This document shows, one piece after another, positions 31,684-40,864 of a stretch of DNA of 64,000 nucleotides (position 1 is its first letter; each line of letters starts with the position of its first letter). The stretch comes from Hymenobacter norwichensis DSM 15439 (GTDB lineage: Bacteria; Bacteroidota; Bacteroidia; Cytophagales; Hymenobacteraceae). Location of the stretch: NCBI RefSeq assembly GCF_000420705.1, contig NZ_ATVL01000008.1:639718-703717 (forward strand). The letters run 5' to 3'. The notes beneath the pieces are model-generated. The model was not told where the DNA came from. It did no database searches and saw nothing but the letters and a program-made list of their open reading frames with translations. Both the position numbers and the translations under genes were made by a program.

Positions 31684-34308
31684 ATGAAAAACTGTAGACC
31701 CATTTTATTAGGAATTGGGTTAGGGCTGTGCAGCTTCGCACTGCATGCTCAAGACCTTCCTATTCCGCAACAAGCCGAATCGGGCACCGTGGGTGCCGAT
31801 TGGAACGTGCTCGACGATGCGGGCGTGCGCTACGTTTCTGTTACGCCAACCAGCACCATTAATTCGCAAAATCCGGGTACACCAGGGCGGATTATCACTT
31901 ACTCGGTTACGTTTCCGGCGGCGGGCTCCTATAGCCTCTACGCTCGGGTACGGGTGGGACCCGCCGGTGCCAACGATGACAGTTTCTATTACGGCAACGG
32001 CTTCGGCACGAAATCACCCACCAACGACAACGACTGGATTACGGTCAATGGCCTCGGCGTGGCGGGTTTTACTGCGCCGACTGACATAGTAACCGGGGCA
32101 GGAACGGCAACAACGGGAGTCTGGAAGTGGATTAATATCTCGCGGCTTAACCTGGTGAACAGCGGCAGCGAATCACCCATCCGGTTTACAGTAAATGCCA
32201 ATGCTCTTACGCAGACCATCCAAATTGGGGCTCGTGAAGACGGCCTTGATATCGATCAGCTTGCTTTCGGTACTTCAAACACCACGTTTACCGTCGAGAA
32301 CTTAAACTTAGGGCAAGCGGGTATCACACCGCCGCCGCCCCCACCCTACACCCCCACCGGGCCACCGTTGGCAACTGGTAAGTCCAAGTATTTCGGGGGC
32401 ATCTGGAGTCCGGCGCAGCTGACCAACTTCACGAACTACTGGAACATGGTGGTGCCGAGCAACGCGGGCAAGTGGGGCTCCGTGGAAGGCACTCGCGACG
32501 TATTCAACTGGACCAATTTGGATGCAGCCTATCGGTTGGCAAAGGATAATGGGTTTCCATTTCGCTTTCATGTACTGATTTGGGGCAACCAACAGCCAAC
32601 CTGGATTGAAACCTTGCCGCCAGCCGAGCAACTGGAAGAAATCAAAGAATGGTTTGCGGCCGTAGCCCAGCGCTACCCGGATATCGATATGCTGGAAGTG
32701 GTGAACGAACCGCTGCACGACCCGCCCGGAACTCCCGGCAACGGCGGTGGCAACTACGTTAACGCCTTGGGCGGCAACGGCGCAACCGGCTGGGATTGGG
32801 TAATCAACTCGTTTAAGCTGGCCCGGGAGTATTTCCCCAATACCCGGCTCATGCTCAACGACTACAGCGTGGAAAACTCGGTGGCCAATGCCACTAGCTA
32901 CCGTAACATCATTACGCTGCTGCAACAGCGGCAACTCATTGATGCCATTGGTATTCAGGGGCACTCGTTTTCTACCCGGCCTACCTCGTCGGCGGTCCTC
33001 AGAAGCAGCCTAGACGTGCTAGCAGCTACCGGGTTGCCGCTCTACATTACAGAGCTCGACATCAATGGCGTAGAAGAAGACGTTCAACTCTCGGAGTACC
33101 AGCGGGTTTTCCCTATTTTCTGGGAGCACCCAGCCGTGAAAGGCGTATCGCACTTCGGCTGGCTGCCAGGGGCTGATGCAGAAGCATACCTAGCGTACTC
33201 CAACGGGGCTGAGCGGCCGGCGCTGGTGTGGTTGAAAGACTACGTGCGCAATACCATACTGCCTTGCAACGTGAGTACCACCGCCCGGATTACCAATGCG
33301 CTTACGTGCCTGGGTAACAACGGCATTATCAACCTGACGGCGCAGGGCGGCGGCACGGCCACGTATACCTACAGCTGGACCGGGCCGAATAACTTCACGG
33401 CCACGACAGAAGATTTGGTGGGCGTAGTGCCCGGCGTGTACACCGTAACGGTAACGGCACCTAACAGCAACTGTAGCACGACCAGCACTTACACCGTTGG
33501 CAGCGACGCCGACACGCAGGCCCCTACTATTCTGGCCGCCGGCTTTATCGTCGGGCTGGAAGCCAATGGCACGCGCACCATTGAGGCCGCCGACGTGGAC
33601 TATGGCAGCACCGACAACTGCGGTATTGCCTCCATGACCCTCGACAAAACCCGCTTCACCTGTGCCAACATCGGCCCAAACCAAGTAACCATTACTGTGC
33701 GCGACAACGCGGGCAATGTGGCTACCCAGACCGTGACGGTAATAGTAGTAGACAACACGGCGCCAACGATTATGGCAGCTGGTTTTGCCGTAACATTGAA
33801 TAACGGCACGCGCACCATTGAGGTCAACGACGTGGACTATGGCAGCACCGACAACTGCGGCATTGCTTCCATGAGCATCAGCCCGCGGACGTTCACCTGC
33901 GCCAACATCGGTCCCAACCCGGTAACCATTACTGTGCGCGATAATGCGGGCAACGTGGCCACCCAAACCGTGACCGTAATGGTAAACGGCGATGCCAGCT
34001 GCCCCGCAGCGCGTAGCCTGAACAATAGCTATGCAGGCAGCGCCCAAGCTGCCGAGTTGCAGGCCTATCCGAACCCCGCCACCGACCAGGCCACGCTGAA
34101 CTTCCGGACCGCCGCTGCCGGTAAAGCGCAGGTACGGGTATACAACTCATTGGGCCGCTTGGTAGCTACCCTCTACGACGGGCCAGTTATGGCTGGCGGA
34201 CAGTATCAGGCCACTCTCGACAGCCACAAGCTAGTAGCAGGCGTGTACACCTGCCAGCTACTCGCACCCGGCACGGCCGTTACCACCCGGCTTATCATTA
34301 CCAAGTAA
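31684..34308 (+). CDS. Multidomain GH10 endo-beta-1,4-xylanase secreted by T9SS
   Basis: 874 aa. The signal peptide ends near ALHAQ. Residues about 25-207 form a CBM6-like beta-sandwich (QAESGTVGADWNVL, AAGSYSLYARVRVG, DGLDIDQLAFG). After a proline linker (PPPPPPYTP) the GH10 barrel covers about 225-525, with acid/base E342 in VVNEPLHD and nucleophile E457 in YITELDING. Then follow a PKD/Ig-like domain (about 530-610), two near-identical HYR-type repeats (about 612-775) and a T9SS sorting domain (about 800-874, QAYPNPATDQATLNF to TTRLIITK). It should be released or anchored at the surface by the type IX system to cut xylan chains outside the cell. It is the only enzyme here with that tail. 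A strong terminator follows. Confidence 0.93.
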   Translation: MKNCRPILLGIGLGLCSFALHAQDLPIPQQAESGTVGADWNVLDDAGVRYVSVTPTSTINSQNPGTPGRIITYSVTFPAAGSYSLYARVRVGPAGANDDSFYYGNGFGTKSPTNDNDWITVNGLGVAGFTAPTDIVTGAGTATTGVWKWINISRLNLVNSGSESPIRFTVNANALTQTIQIGAREDGLDIDQLAFGTSNTTFTVENLNLGQAGITPPPPPPYTPTGPPLATGKSKYFGGIWSPAQLTNFTNYWNMVVPSNAGKWGSVEGTRDVFNWTNLDAAYRLAKDNGFPFRFHVLIWGNQQPTWIETLPPAEQLEEIKEWFAAVAQRYPDIDMLEVVNEPLHDPPGTPGNGGGNYVNALGGNGATGWDWVINSFKLAREYFPNTRLMLNDYSVENSVANATSYRNIITLLQQRQLIDAIGIQGHSFSTRPTSSAVLRSSLDVLAATGLPLYITELDINGVEEDVQLSEYQRVFPIFWEHPAVKGVSHFGWLPGADAEAYLAYSNGAERPALVWLKDYVRNTILPCNVSTTARITNALTCLGNNGIINLTAQGGGTATYTYSWTGPNNFTATTEDLVGVVPGVYTVTVTAPNSNCSTTSTYTVGSDADTQAPTILAAGFIVGLEANGTRTIEAADVDYGSTDNCGIASMTLDKTRFTCANIGPNQVTITVRDNAGNVATQTVTVIVVDNTAPTIMAAGFAVTLNNGTRTIEVNDVDYGSTDNCGIASMSISPRTFTCANIGPNPVTITVRDNAGNVATQTVTVMVNGDASCPAARSLNNSYAGSAQAAELQAYPNPATDQATLNFRTAAAGKAQVRVYNSLGRLVATLYDGPVMAGGQYQATLDSHKLVAGVYTCQLLAPGTAVTTRLIITK
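33526..33987 (+). repeat. Intragenic tandem duplication encoding two HYR-type repeats
   Basis: Two units of roughly 235 nt, the first starting near 33526 and the second near 33760, encode nearly the same domain (both contain NGTRTIE, DVDYGSTDNCGIASM, FTCANIGPN and VTITVRDNAGNVATQTVTV). Long runs are identical at the DNA level, so the duplication is recent or kept uniform by conversion. Such repeats can expand or contract by recombination. Confidence 0.8.
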
Positions 34309-34335
34309 ACGGCGAAATATATACTGCCTGTAAAA

Positions 34336-34374
34336 AAGCAGCCCCAGCCTGATACTAGGCTGGGGCTGCTTTTA
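34336..34374. terminator. Bidirectional intrinsic terminator between GH10 and HTCS
   Basis: AAGCAGCCCCAGCCT (34336-34350) pairs perfectly with AGGCTGGGGCTGCTT (34357-34371) around a six-base loop, with A-tract before and T-tract after. It works for both strands and separates the convergent xylanase and HTCS genes. Confidence 0.9.
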
Positions 34375-34399
34375 TTATATAATAACCGAGGTGGCTGCC

Positions 34400-37300
34400 T
34401 CACTGCTTCTTGCCTTTGCGATAATCGGAAGGCAGGATGTTGAACTTGGCCTTGAACGATTTTGTGAAGTAGTGCGGTGTGGCAAAACCTGCCTGATAGG
34501 CCACTTCCGAAATAGTTAAGTCACTTTCCTGCAAGAGCACCGCCGCCCGGTCTAGCTTGAACGAGCGGATGAACTCCACTGGCGGCATGCCTGTCAACTC
34601 CAGTATCTTGTTGTACATCGAGCCCCGGCTCATACCAAAATGCTCACTTAGCTCTTCCACCGAGAAGTTTGTGTTCTTAAGGTTTTTTTCAATGTAGAGC
34701 ACTACATTGTTGAGAAACCGCTCACTACTCGACTCTATTTCCACGGAGCTTGGCACCACTTGCAACTGCTTGGTATAGGTGGTTTTCAGCGTGCGGTTCA
34801 GTTCCAGCAAATTCCTGATTCTGACATGCAGAATATCGAAGTTGAAGGGCTTGGACAGATAGTCGTTGGCTCCGGATTCCAAGCCTTTGAGGTGCTCTTC
34901 CTCGCGCGTGAGCCCCGTGAGCAGAATGATGGGAATATGGCTGGTGCGCTTGTCGGATTTTAGCTTCCGGCTGAGTGCAATACCATCCATATAGGGCATA
35001 GTAATGTCGCTCACAATAAGGTCGGGATGGCACGAAAGAGCTTTATACCAGCCATCCTTGCCATTAAGCACATCGGTAATTTTGTAATGGTCCTTCAGGT
35101 TGTCTTTCAGATAATAGCGGAAATCGTCGTCGTCTTCCACAATTAGCAGGTGCGGCAATTCCTCACCTTTTTGCTTTTTCGGCGGCTTGGGCGGCTTCTT
35201 GCGGTCCGGCACGGGGGCCAGTGTTTCGGCAACGGCCGGGCTGCCGTTTTCTGCAAGCGGCACATCCGACTCTAGCGGCAGCAGCACCGTAAATGTGGCA
35301 CCTTTGCCCAGCTCACTTTCCACCGCAATAGAGCCGCCGTGTAGCTCCACAAACTCCTTGGTAATAGACAAGCCGATGCCGTTGCTTTGGTTAAGCACCG
35401 TAGAAAGCTCATGGCCCTGAAAGAACCGCTCGAAAATCAATTCCTGCTGGCTGGCGTCGATGCCACTGCCGGTATCCGCTACCCGGAGGCAGATGGTTTT
35501 TTGGGAAGCATTAGGTGTGGCGGCAGAAGCGAAGAGTTCCACACGCACCCGCCCGCCTTCGGGAGTAAATTTGAAAGCGTTGGACAGCAGATTAACCAGA
35601 ATTCGTTCTACCTTATCATAGTCGAAGCGCACGTATAGCTTCTCCGATGTGAGGTGCAACGACAGCTCGATTTTCTTGATTTCGGCCAGATCCTGAAAGG
35701 AGGAAGAAACTTCCTGCACAAAACCGGTAAGCTCCCCCGCCGACAAACTCAAACGCAACTCGTTTTCCTCCATTTTCCGCGAGTCCAGCAGCTGATTAAC
35801 CAGGTGCAGGAGCCGGTGGGCATTGCGCCGGATAACCTGTAGCTGCCCCGCGCTCTGCGGATCTTTCTGCTGGGCGAGCAGCTTGGCCGTAGGTGCCAGA
35901 ATCAGGGATATAGGCGTGCGAAGCTCGTGGCTTAGGTTGGTTAGAAACTTGATTTTCAGCAAGTCAAGCTTACGCACCCGCTCCACTTCTTCGCGTTCCT
36001 GCTGCTGCTCGAACTCCTGTTTCAGCTTCCTGATTCCGCGGTAGCGGCTATAAAGCAGAGCCGCGCCGACCAGGCCCACATACAAGGCGTAGGCGTAGAT
36101 GGTTTTCCAGAATGGCGGCTGAATGACAATCTTGACGTGGGTGCCTGTGGTATTCCAGATACCGTCGTTGTTGCTGGCTTTCACCACGAAATCGTACTCG
36201 CCGGGGTCCAGGTTGGTGTAGTACGCGCTGGTGGTGGTTCCTACGTAGTTCCAATCCTTATCAAAGCCTACCAGTTTGTAGGCGTAGCGGTTTTTCTGGG
36301 GCAGCGTGTAGTTTAAGGCGGCATATGCCAGGGAGAAGTTCTGCTTGTAGTTCAAACGGATTTCCTTGGCCACGGTGATGTGCTGCTGCAAGGGCGACTG
36401 TTTCCCCACCACAACGGGCTCGTTATCGACCCGCAGGCCGGTGAGTACCACTTGGGGGACATTCCGGTTGACTTTCAGACGCAGTGGCGAGAAGTAGTTG
36501 AAGCCTTCGATGCCGCCGAAGAATAAGGTACCGCTGGTTGCTTTAAGGCCCGAATTGTTGAGGAAGGCTTTGTCCTGCAAGCCGTTTTCCCGCGAGTAGT
36601 TTGTGAATTGGCCTTGCTTAACATCCAGCCGGCTGATTCCCCGGTTGGTGCTTACCCAAATAGCGCCGGCATCGTCTTCCAGAATCTTGTGCACAAACCC
36701 GTCCAGCAGCTTTTCACGGCTCGAATAGACGGAAAACTTACTTGTGCGAGCATCAAACCGATACAAGCCGTTGCCGTTTGTACCGAGCCACATATTGCCC
36801 CGATGGTCTTTCGCAATAGTGGTGATGTAGTCGATGTTGAATCCGGTTTGGCTTGCTTTGTACGTAGTAAAGTCCCGACTACCAGGGTGATACACGCCAA
36901 CCCCGCCCCCACTGGAGCCAATCCAGATATTACCTGCCAGGTCTTCCTCAATGCCGCGGATGTAGTTGTTGGTAGGCAGTTGCCGGTCGAGCGAATCTTT
37001 GGGTGCGTTTATAAACCTGGTGATTACGCGGGTTTGCGGGTCGTACATATTCACTCCGCCTCCGTTCGTGCCAATCCAGACATTACCGGCGCGGTCTTCT
37101 TTCAGAATCCAGATTTGATTGCTACTCAGTTGTTGTTTTCCCGGACCTTGCAGCAGCTGTCGGTAGCTACCGGTTTTGGTGTTGAGCACGAACAGCCCGT
37201 GGTCGAAGGTGCCAATCCACAACTGCTCATGCCTATCAAGGAGCAGGCTCAGAATGGGTAGCCCAGCCAGGTTGACACGTTTTTGGCTTTTGAGGTCGAG

Positions 37301-38536
37301 GTGGCTAAATAAGCCTGTCTTCACGTGATATACGTTCAGGCCACCGCCGTCTGTGCCCACGAATACGTCGCCGTTGCGCTTTTCCGCAAACGACGTAACC
37401 AGAGGCGCATTCAGCCCGAAAGGGTCCAGCTCGTTGTTGCGTCGGCCATTGAACAAGGTTAAGTTCTGGTCGTATTTGCTTACCCCGCCCTTATACGTTC
37501 CCACCCAATGGATACCTTGCGAGTCAATTAAGATGCTGCGCACGGATTTGCTGTTCAGGCTATACGGGTCGCGGCTGTCGTGCACATGGCGCGTTGCCCG
37601 CCCCGATTTCACGTCAATAATATCGAGTCCGCCTTCTGTGCCCACCCACAGCGTGCCGTCGGGCCCCGCCGCCAGCGTGAAAATAAAGTTGCTGCCCAGC
37701 GTGTGCGGGTCGTCGTACCTGAACTTGAAGGTATCGAAGCGGCGCTCATCGGCGCTCAGCCGGTTCAAGCCATTGGTGGTCCCTACCCACAAGCGGCCGT
37801 TCAGGTCTTGGGTGATGGTATTGATGGTGTCGCCGATAAGGCCCTCTTGGCCCGGCGCAAACGGCTCTAGCACCTGAGTTGCTGAATTGTAGCGATACAA
37901 GCCACTCTCCGTGCCGAGCCAGATGCGGTGCTGACTATCGGCATACATGCATTGCGGTACTATGGGCCGAGGCGGGCGGGCTGTCGGGGCAAAGGGTACG
38001 GAAATGCTTCTGCCTGTCTTTGGGTTCAACTGCCTGACTTCGCTAGCGGTTACTATCCAGAGGTTGCCAAGCGCATCACTATCCACCTCTTTGATGTACC
38101 TACTAATTTGCTGGCCCGGTGCATTGTATCCGGTATATGCCACAAAGGCATTATGGGCTCGGTCGTAAGAATATAGCCCGCGGCCCATGGTGCCCACCCA
38201 CAACCGACCAGCTTGGTCTTCGTGCAAAGTTGAAATATCAACGGCTTGGAAAGACGCCGTTTTATGCGTGCCTAATAGGTATAAGCTGAACTGGTAGCCA
38301 TCGTATTTTCGTAAGCCCTCATCCGAGGCAATCCAGAGAAAACCATATCGGTCTTTAAGAATAGCATAAACAGTATTGGAAGCTAAGCCGTCTTTGGATG
38401 ACAATGAAGTGAACTTGACATCTGGTGGCTGCGCCAACACAGAATGGCTGGCTATTAGCAGGCCAAGCAGCAACAACACACCGGATAAAGCCCGAAGTGT
38501 AGCTGCGTAACCAGTGCGTTGAAAGGTATCACTCAT
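34400..38536 (-). CDS. Hybrid two-component system regulator (HTCS)
   Basis: 1378 aa in one chain: N-terminal signal/anchor, about fourteen two-component-propeller blades (residues about 40-680, repeated W[IV]G[TS]..G pattern such as GRLWVGTTNGLNRL), a Y_Y_Y domain (YKLVGFDKDWNYVGTTTSAY), one membrane helix near 805-830, a histidine kinase with H870 in NLSHELRTP and LVNLLSNAFKFTPEGG, a receiver with D1177 in LIVSDITMPYMDG, and an AraC helix-turn-helix (FSVEELSEHFGMSRGSMYNK, TISEVAYQAGFATPHYFTKS). HTCS proteins bind an oligosaccharide in the periplasm and activate glycan-degradation genes. Its position between two GH10 genes with a shared upstream element makes it the probable xylan regulator. 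All catalytic residues are present. Confidence 0.96.
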   Translation of the reverse strand: MSDTFQRTGYAATLRALSGVLLLLGLLIASHSVLAQPPDVKFTSLSSKDGLASNTVYAILKDRYGFLWIASDEGLRKYDGYQFSLYLLGTHKTASFQAVDISTLHEDQAGRLWVGTMGRGLYSYDRAHNAFVAYTGYNAPGQQISRYIKEVDSDALGNLWIVTASEVRQLNPKTGRSISVPFAPTARPPRPIVPQCMYADSQHRIWLGTESGLYRYNSATQVLEPFAPGQEGLIGDTINTITQDLNGRLWVGTTNGLNRLSADERRFDTFKFRYDDPHTLGSNFIFTLAAGPDGTLWVGTEGGLDIIDVKSGRATRHVHDSRDPYSLNSKSVRSILIDSQGIHWVGTYKGGVSKYDQNLTLFNGRRNNELDPFGLNAPLVTSFAEKRNGDVFVGTDGGGLNVYHVKTGLFSHLDLKSQKRVNLAGLPILSLLLDRHEQLWIGTFDHGLFVLNTKTGSYRQLLQGPGKQQLSSNQIWILKEDRAGNVWIGTNGGGVNMYDPQTRVITRFINAPKDSLDRQLPTNNYIRGIEEDLAGNIWIGSSGGGVGVYHPGSRDFTTYKASQTGFNIDYITTIAKDHRGNMWLGTNGNGLYRFDARTSKFSVYSSREKLLDGFVHKILEDDAGAIWVSTNRGISRLDVKQGQFTNYSRENGLQDKAFLNNSGLKATSGTLFFGGIEGFNYFSPLRLKVNRNVPQVVLTGLRVDNEPVVVGKQSPLQQHITVAKEIRLNYKQNFSLAYAALNYTLPQKNRYAYKLVGFDKDWNYVGTTTSAYYTNLDPGEYDFVVKASNNDGIWNTTGTHVKIVIQPPFWKTIYAYALYVGLVGAALLYSRYRGIRKLKQEFEQQQEREEVERVRKLDLLKIKFLTNLSHELRTPISLILAPTAKLLAQQKDPQSAGQLQVIRRNAHRLLHLVNQLLDSRKMEENELRLSLSAGELTGFVQEVSSSFQDLAEIKKIELSLHLTSEKLYVRFDYDKVERILVNLLSNAFKFTPEGGRVRVELFASAATPNASQKTICLRVADTGSGIDASQQELIFERFFQGHELSTVLNQSNGIGLSITKEFVELHGGSIAVESELGKGATFTVLLPLESDVPLAENGSPAVAETLAPVPDRKKPPKPPKKQKGEELPHLLIVEDDDDFRYYLKDNLKDHYKITDVLNGKDGWYKALSCHPDLIVSDITMPYMDGIALSRKLKSDKRTSHIPIILLTGLTREEEHLKGLESGANDYLSKPFNFDILHVRIRNLLELNRTLKTTYTKQLQVVPSSVEIESSSERFLNNVVLYIEKNLKNTNFSVEELSEHFGMSRGSMYNKILELTGMPPVEFIRSFKLDRAAVLLQESDLTISEVAYQAGFATPHYFTKSFKAKFNILPSDYRKGKKQ

Positions 38537-39435
38537 GGCAAGAATTAGAATTTTGCATTGCCTCTTGTCTGACTTTTACGCGCCTTATCATTTGATAATC
38601 AATTAGAAATACTGTTGCGGAGTATTCACGCCAAATAGAAGTCTTGGCGGCAAGCAACTTATAGCAGCCCCAGATAAAGCTACAAAACACAAGTAAGCAT
38701 GTTGCTCGCTTCATCTGGTTAGCCGTCGATTATACAGCCTACTTGCTTATTAGCAGGCATATCACCAAAAGTATAGCGAAAAGTACAATCATTTGGACGG
38801 TAACAACCCAAATAGCTTGGTGCAAGAGGATAAAAGCTGATCAGTAGAGGACAGCATATGGCTGTACTTGCAAGTAGCCTGTTGCCAATTCAGTACTCTT
38901 AATCAAACATAGCCATGAATACTGCACGAGCTAGTGAATTGCTCACCTTGCACACAGCACAATATCCATGTTCAAGTAGATAAATCAATGCTGTTACAGC
39001 ACTTCACTAGAAGCCAACGGATGTTCACAGGAGCACAACAGATGTATTGCAGTAAAAGCATTATGGCCCATAGCAGCGGTTTTCGCGGCATAGCAGGCAG
39101 CAGGCTTTCCGACATCTGTTGTAATAATATGTGCATTCCTGCGCCTTACTGTTTGATACATTTGAACAAGTGTAGTTGTAAGTTAAAAACGCTACTCCGA
39201 ACACTGAATCAAGCAGTAAAACCAGACCGGCTGATCTAAGACAAGGTGTGGGAACCTACTGGGGAGGGCCAGTTGGGAAGGTTTTATTGCTTGATACCAG
39301 TCTTCACCGAGCATCGTTCATTGTGGCTAGGCAGCCGCAAATTGAGGGCGTAGAGTGTAAGCAACTCCATTCGCCCAGTACCAACTCCCTACACCCACGC
39401 TTCCTACACTGATTTCCGGCTTATCTTCTATTCCC
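38537..39435. promoter_or_regulatory. Long divergent regulatory region between HTCS and second GH10 gene
   Basis: 899 nt with no supported gene; a 101-codon open frame at 38934-39239 has no recognisable features and runs across the promoter element. On the minus strand TACTTTTG (38773-38766) is an exact -7 box facing the HTCS gene, giving a leader of about 220 nt. On the plus strand it contains element copy B (39035-39145) and box TACATTTG (39157-39164), followed by about 270 nt of leader. Confidence 0.6.
39035..39164 (+). promoter_or_regulatory. Two-armed activator-type promoter element, copy B (second GH10 gene)
   Basis: Left arm ACAACAGATGTATTGCA (39035-39051). The right arm (39110-39145) begins CGACATCTGTTGTAATAATA. 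A perfect -7 box TACATTTG lies at 39157-39164. In this copy ACAACAGATGT (39035-39045) and ACATCTGTTGT (39112-39122) are exact inverted repeats 77 nt apart, about seven helical turns. Distances match copy A (see 31264). No -33 TTG is present at the standard distance. Confidence 0.75.
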
Positions 39436-40557
39436 TTGAAAATACAATCCACTAAGTTACTGATTGGCCTTGCGTTGGCTGGCATAGCATCTGGCTTCGG
39501 ACGGAAAACAGAACCGACGTTGAAGGCCGCGTTTAAGAAAGATTTTTACGTAGGTGCCGCCCTCAACTACCGCCAAATTAGCGGCCAAGATGCTAAGGCT
39601 ACCGCGCTTGTCAAGCAGCAATTCAACACCATCAGCCCGGAGAATCTGCTGAAATGGGGGCCCGTGCACCCGCAACCCGACAAGTACAACTTCAAGCCCG
39701 CCGACGACTATGTGGCCTTTGGGCAGCAAAACAAGATGTTCATTGTTGGGCACACTCTGATGTGGCACCAGCAGACCCCGAAATGGGTATTTGAAGACGC
39801 AGCCGGCCAAACAGTGAGCCGTGAAGTGCTACTTAAGCGCCTAGAAGACCACATTAACACAGTGGTTGGCCGCTACAAAGGCAAGATTGGGGGTTGGGAC
39901 GTGCTGAATGAAGCCATCGACGACCAGCAAGGCGACTTACGCAAAACTAAATGGCTGGAAATTCTGGGGGAAGATTTTGCCGCTAAAGCCTTCGAGTACG
40001 CCCACAAAGCCGACCCTAAGGCCGAACTTTATTACAACGACTACAGCCTCTACCGTCCCGAAAAGCGGGAAGGCGTGATCAAGCTGGTAAAAAGCCTACA
40101 AGCCAAAGGCATCAAAGTAGACGCCATTGGTATGCAGGGCCACTACGGCCTGACCCGCCCGAGTATTGAGCAGGTAGAAGCCAGCATTGTGGCTTTCTCG
40201 AAGCTGGGCGTACACGTCAATTTCACGGAGCTTGACATTGACGTGCTACCGAATCCGAGCCGGCGCCAGGGCGCCGACATTGCTGAAACCTTCGGGGCCG
40301 ATACCAAATACAACGTGTACACCGCGGGCCTGCCCGACTCGGTGCAGCAAAAACTGACGAAACGCTACGCCGACTTGTTTGCGCTGTTTCATAAGCACCG
40401 CGACGTTATTGACCGCATTACTCTGTGGGGCGTAACCGACACGGATTCCTGGCTCAACGACTGGCCCATCAGAGGCCGCACGAGCTACCCCTTGCTCTTC
40501 GGCCGCGACTACTTGCCGAAACCAGCTTTGCAAGCAGTAGTGCAAACTGCTAAGTAG
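39436..40557 (+). CDS. GH10 endo-beta-1,4-xylanase, single domain
   Basis: 373 aa, a GH10 barrel with little else. Acid/base E159 is in DVLNEAIDD and nucleophile E265 in NFTELDIDV; other landmarks are ENLLKWGPVHPQP, GHTLMWHQQTPKWVFE and LWGVTDTDSWLNDWPIRGR. The N-terminus (MKIQSTKLLIGLALAGIASG if TTG is read as Met) is a signal peptide, so the enzyme is probably periplasmic and would trim imported xylo-oligosaccharides. The start codon is TTG at 39436; no nearby in-frame ATG exists. No T9SS tail, unlike the GH10 at 31684. It is the first gene of the plus-strand xylan block and is preceded by element copy B. Confidence 0.94.
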   Translation: MKIQSTKLLIGLALAGIASGFGRKTEPTLKAAFKKDFYVGAALNYRQISGQDAKATALVKQQFNTISPENLLKWGPVHPQPDKYNFKPADDYVAFGQQNKMFIVGHTLMWHQQTPKWVFEDAAGQTVSREVLLKRLEDHINTVVGRYKGKIGGWDVLNEAIDDQQGDLRKTKWLEILGEDFAAKAFEYAHKADPKAELYYNDYSLYRPEKREGVIKLVKSLQAKGIKVDAIGMQGHYGLTRPSIEQVEASIVAFSKLGVHVNFTELDIDVLPNPSRRQGADIAETFGADTKYNVYTAGLPDSVQQKLTKRYADLFALFHKHRDVIDRITLWGVTDTDSWLNDWPIRGRTSYPLLFGRDYLPKPALQAVVQTAK

Positions 40558-40864
40558 GTGCTGGCTGGCACAAAACTAGTGCGCTACCGCAAGGCCTCGC
40601 AGCTTCCGCCCCGCTGTCCGGTTGCGTTCTGTATGGCATCGAAACGTCCTGCGAGAAGATTTCGGTTGGTGTAAGTCCTTGAGTATTCCCCACCTGATTG
40701 AGGTCGGAAAAGACAGTTAGTTGACCTAAATGATGTGAAGCGCAGTTTCCGCAAGATTGCCAAAGTGTGTACCAAGTGAAGCCACCCATCCAGCATACAA
40801 CAGCGGGCTAGGTAACTTAGACCAACACTTGGTGCGCAGTTAACACGTCGTTTAAAACTCACCA
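40558..40864 (+). other. Intergenic region before the GH127 remnant
   Basis: 307 nt without a supported gene. An inverted repeat ACCAAGTG (40771-40778) / CACTTGGT (40826-40833) is present. No TAnnTTTG box and no copy of the GH10 promoter element was found, so the genes downstream may depend on the GH10 promoter or on an unrecognised one. Confidence 0.4.

Noticed and set aside
33190-34047. A 285-codon minus-strand open frame in the T9SS xylanase gene
   Set aside because: It is antisense to the HYR repeats and only mirrors their repetition.
38934-39239. A 101-codon open frame upstream of the second GH10 gene
   Set aside because: Its composition is unlike the neighbours, it has no family features, and it runs across the conserved promoter element and the -7 box.
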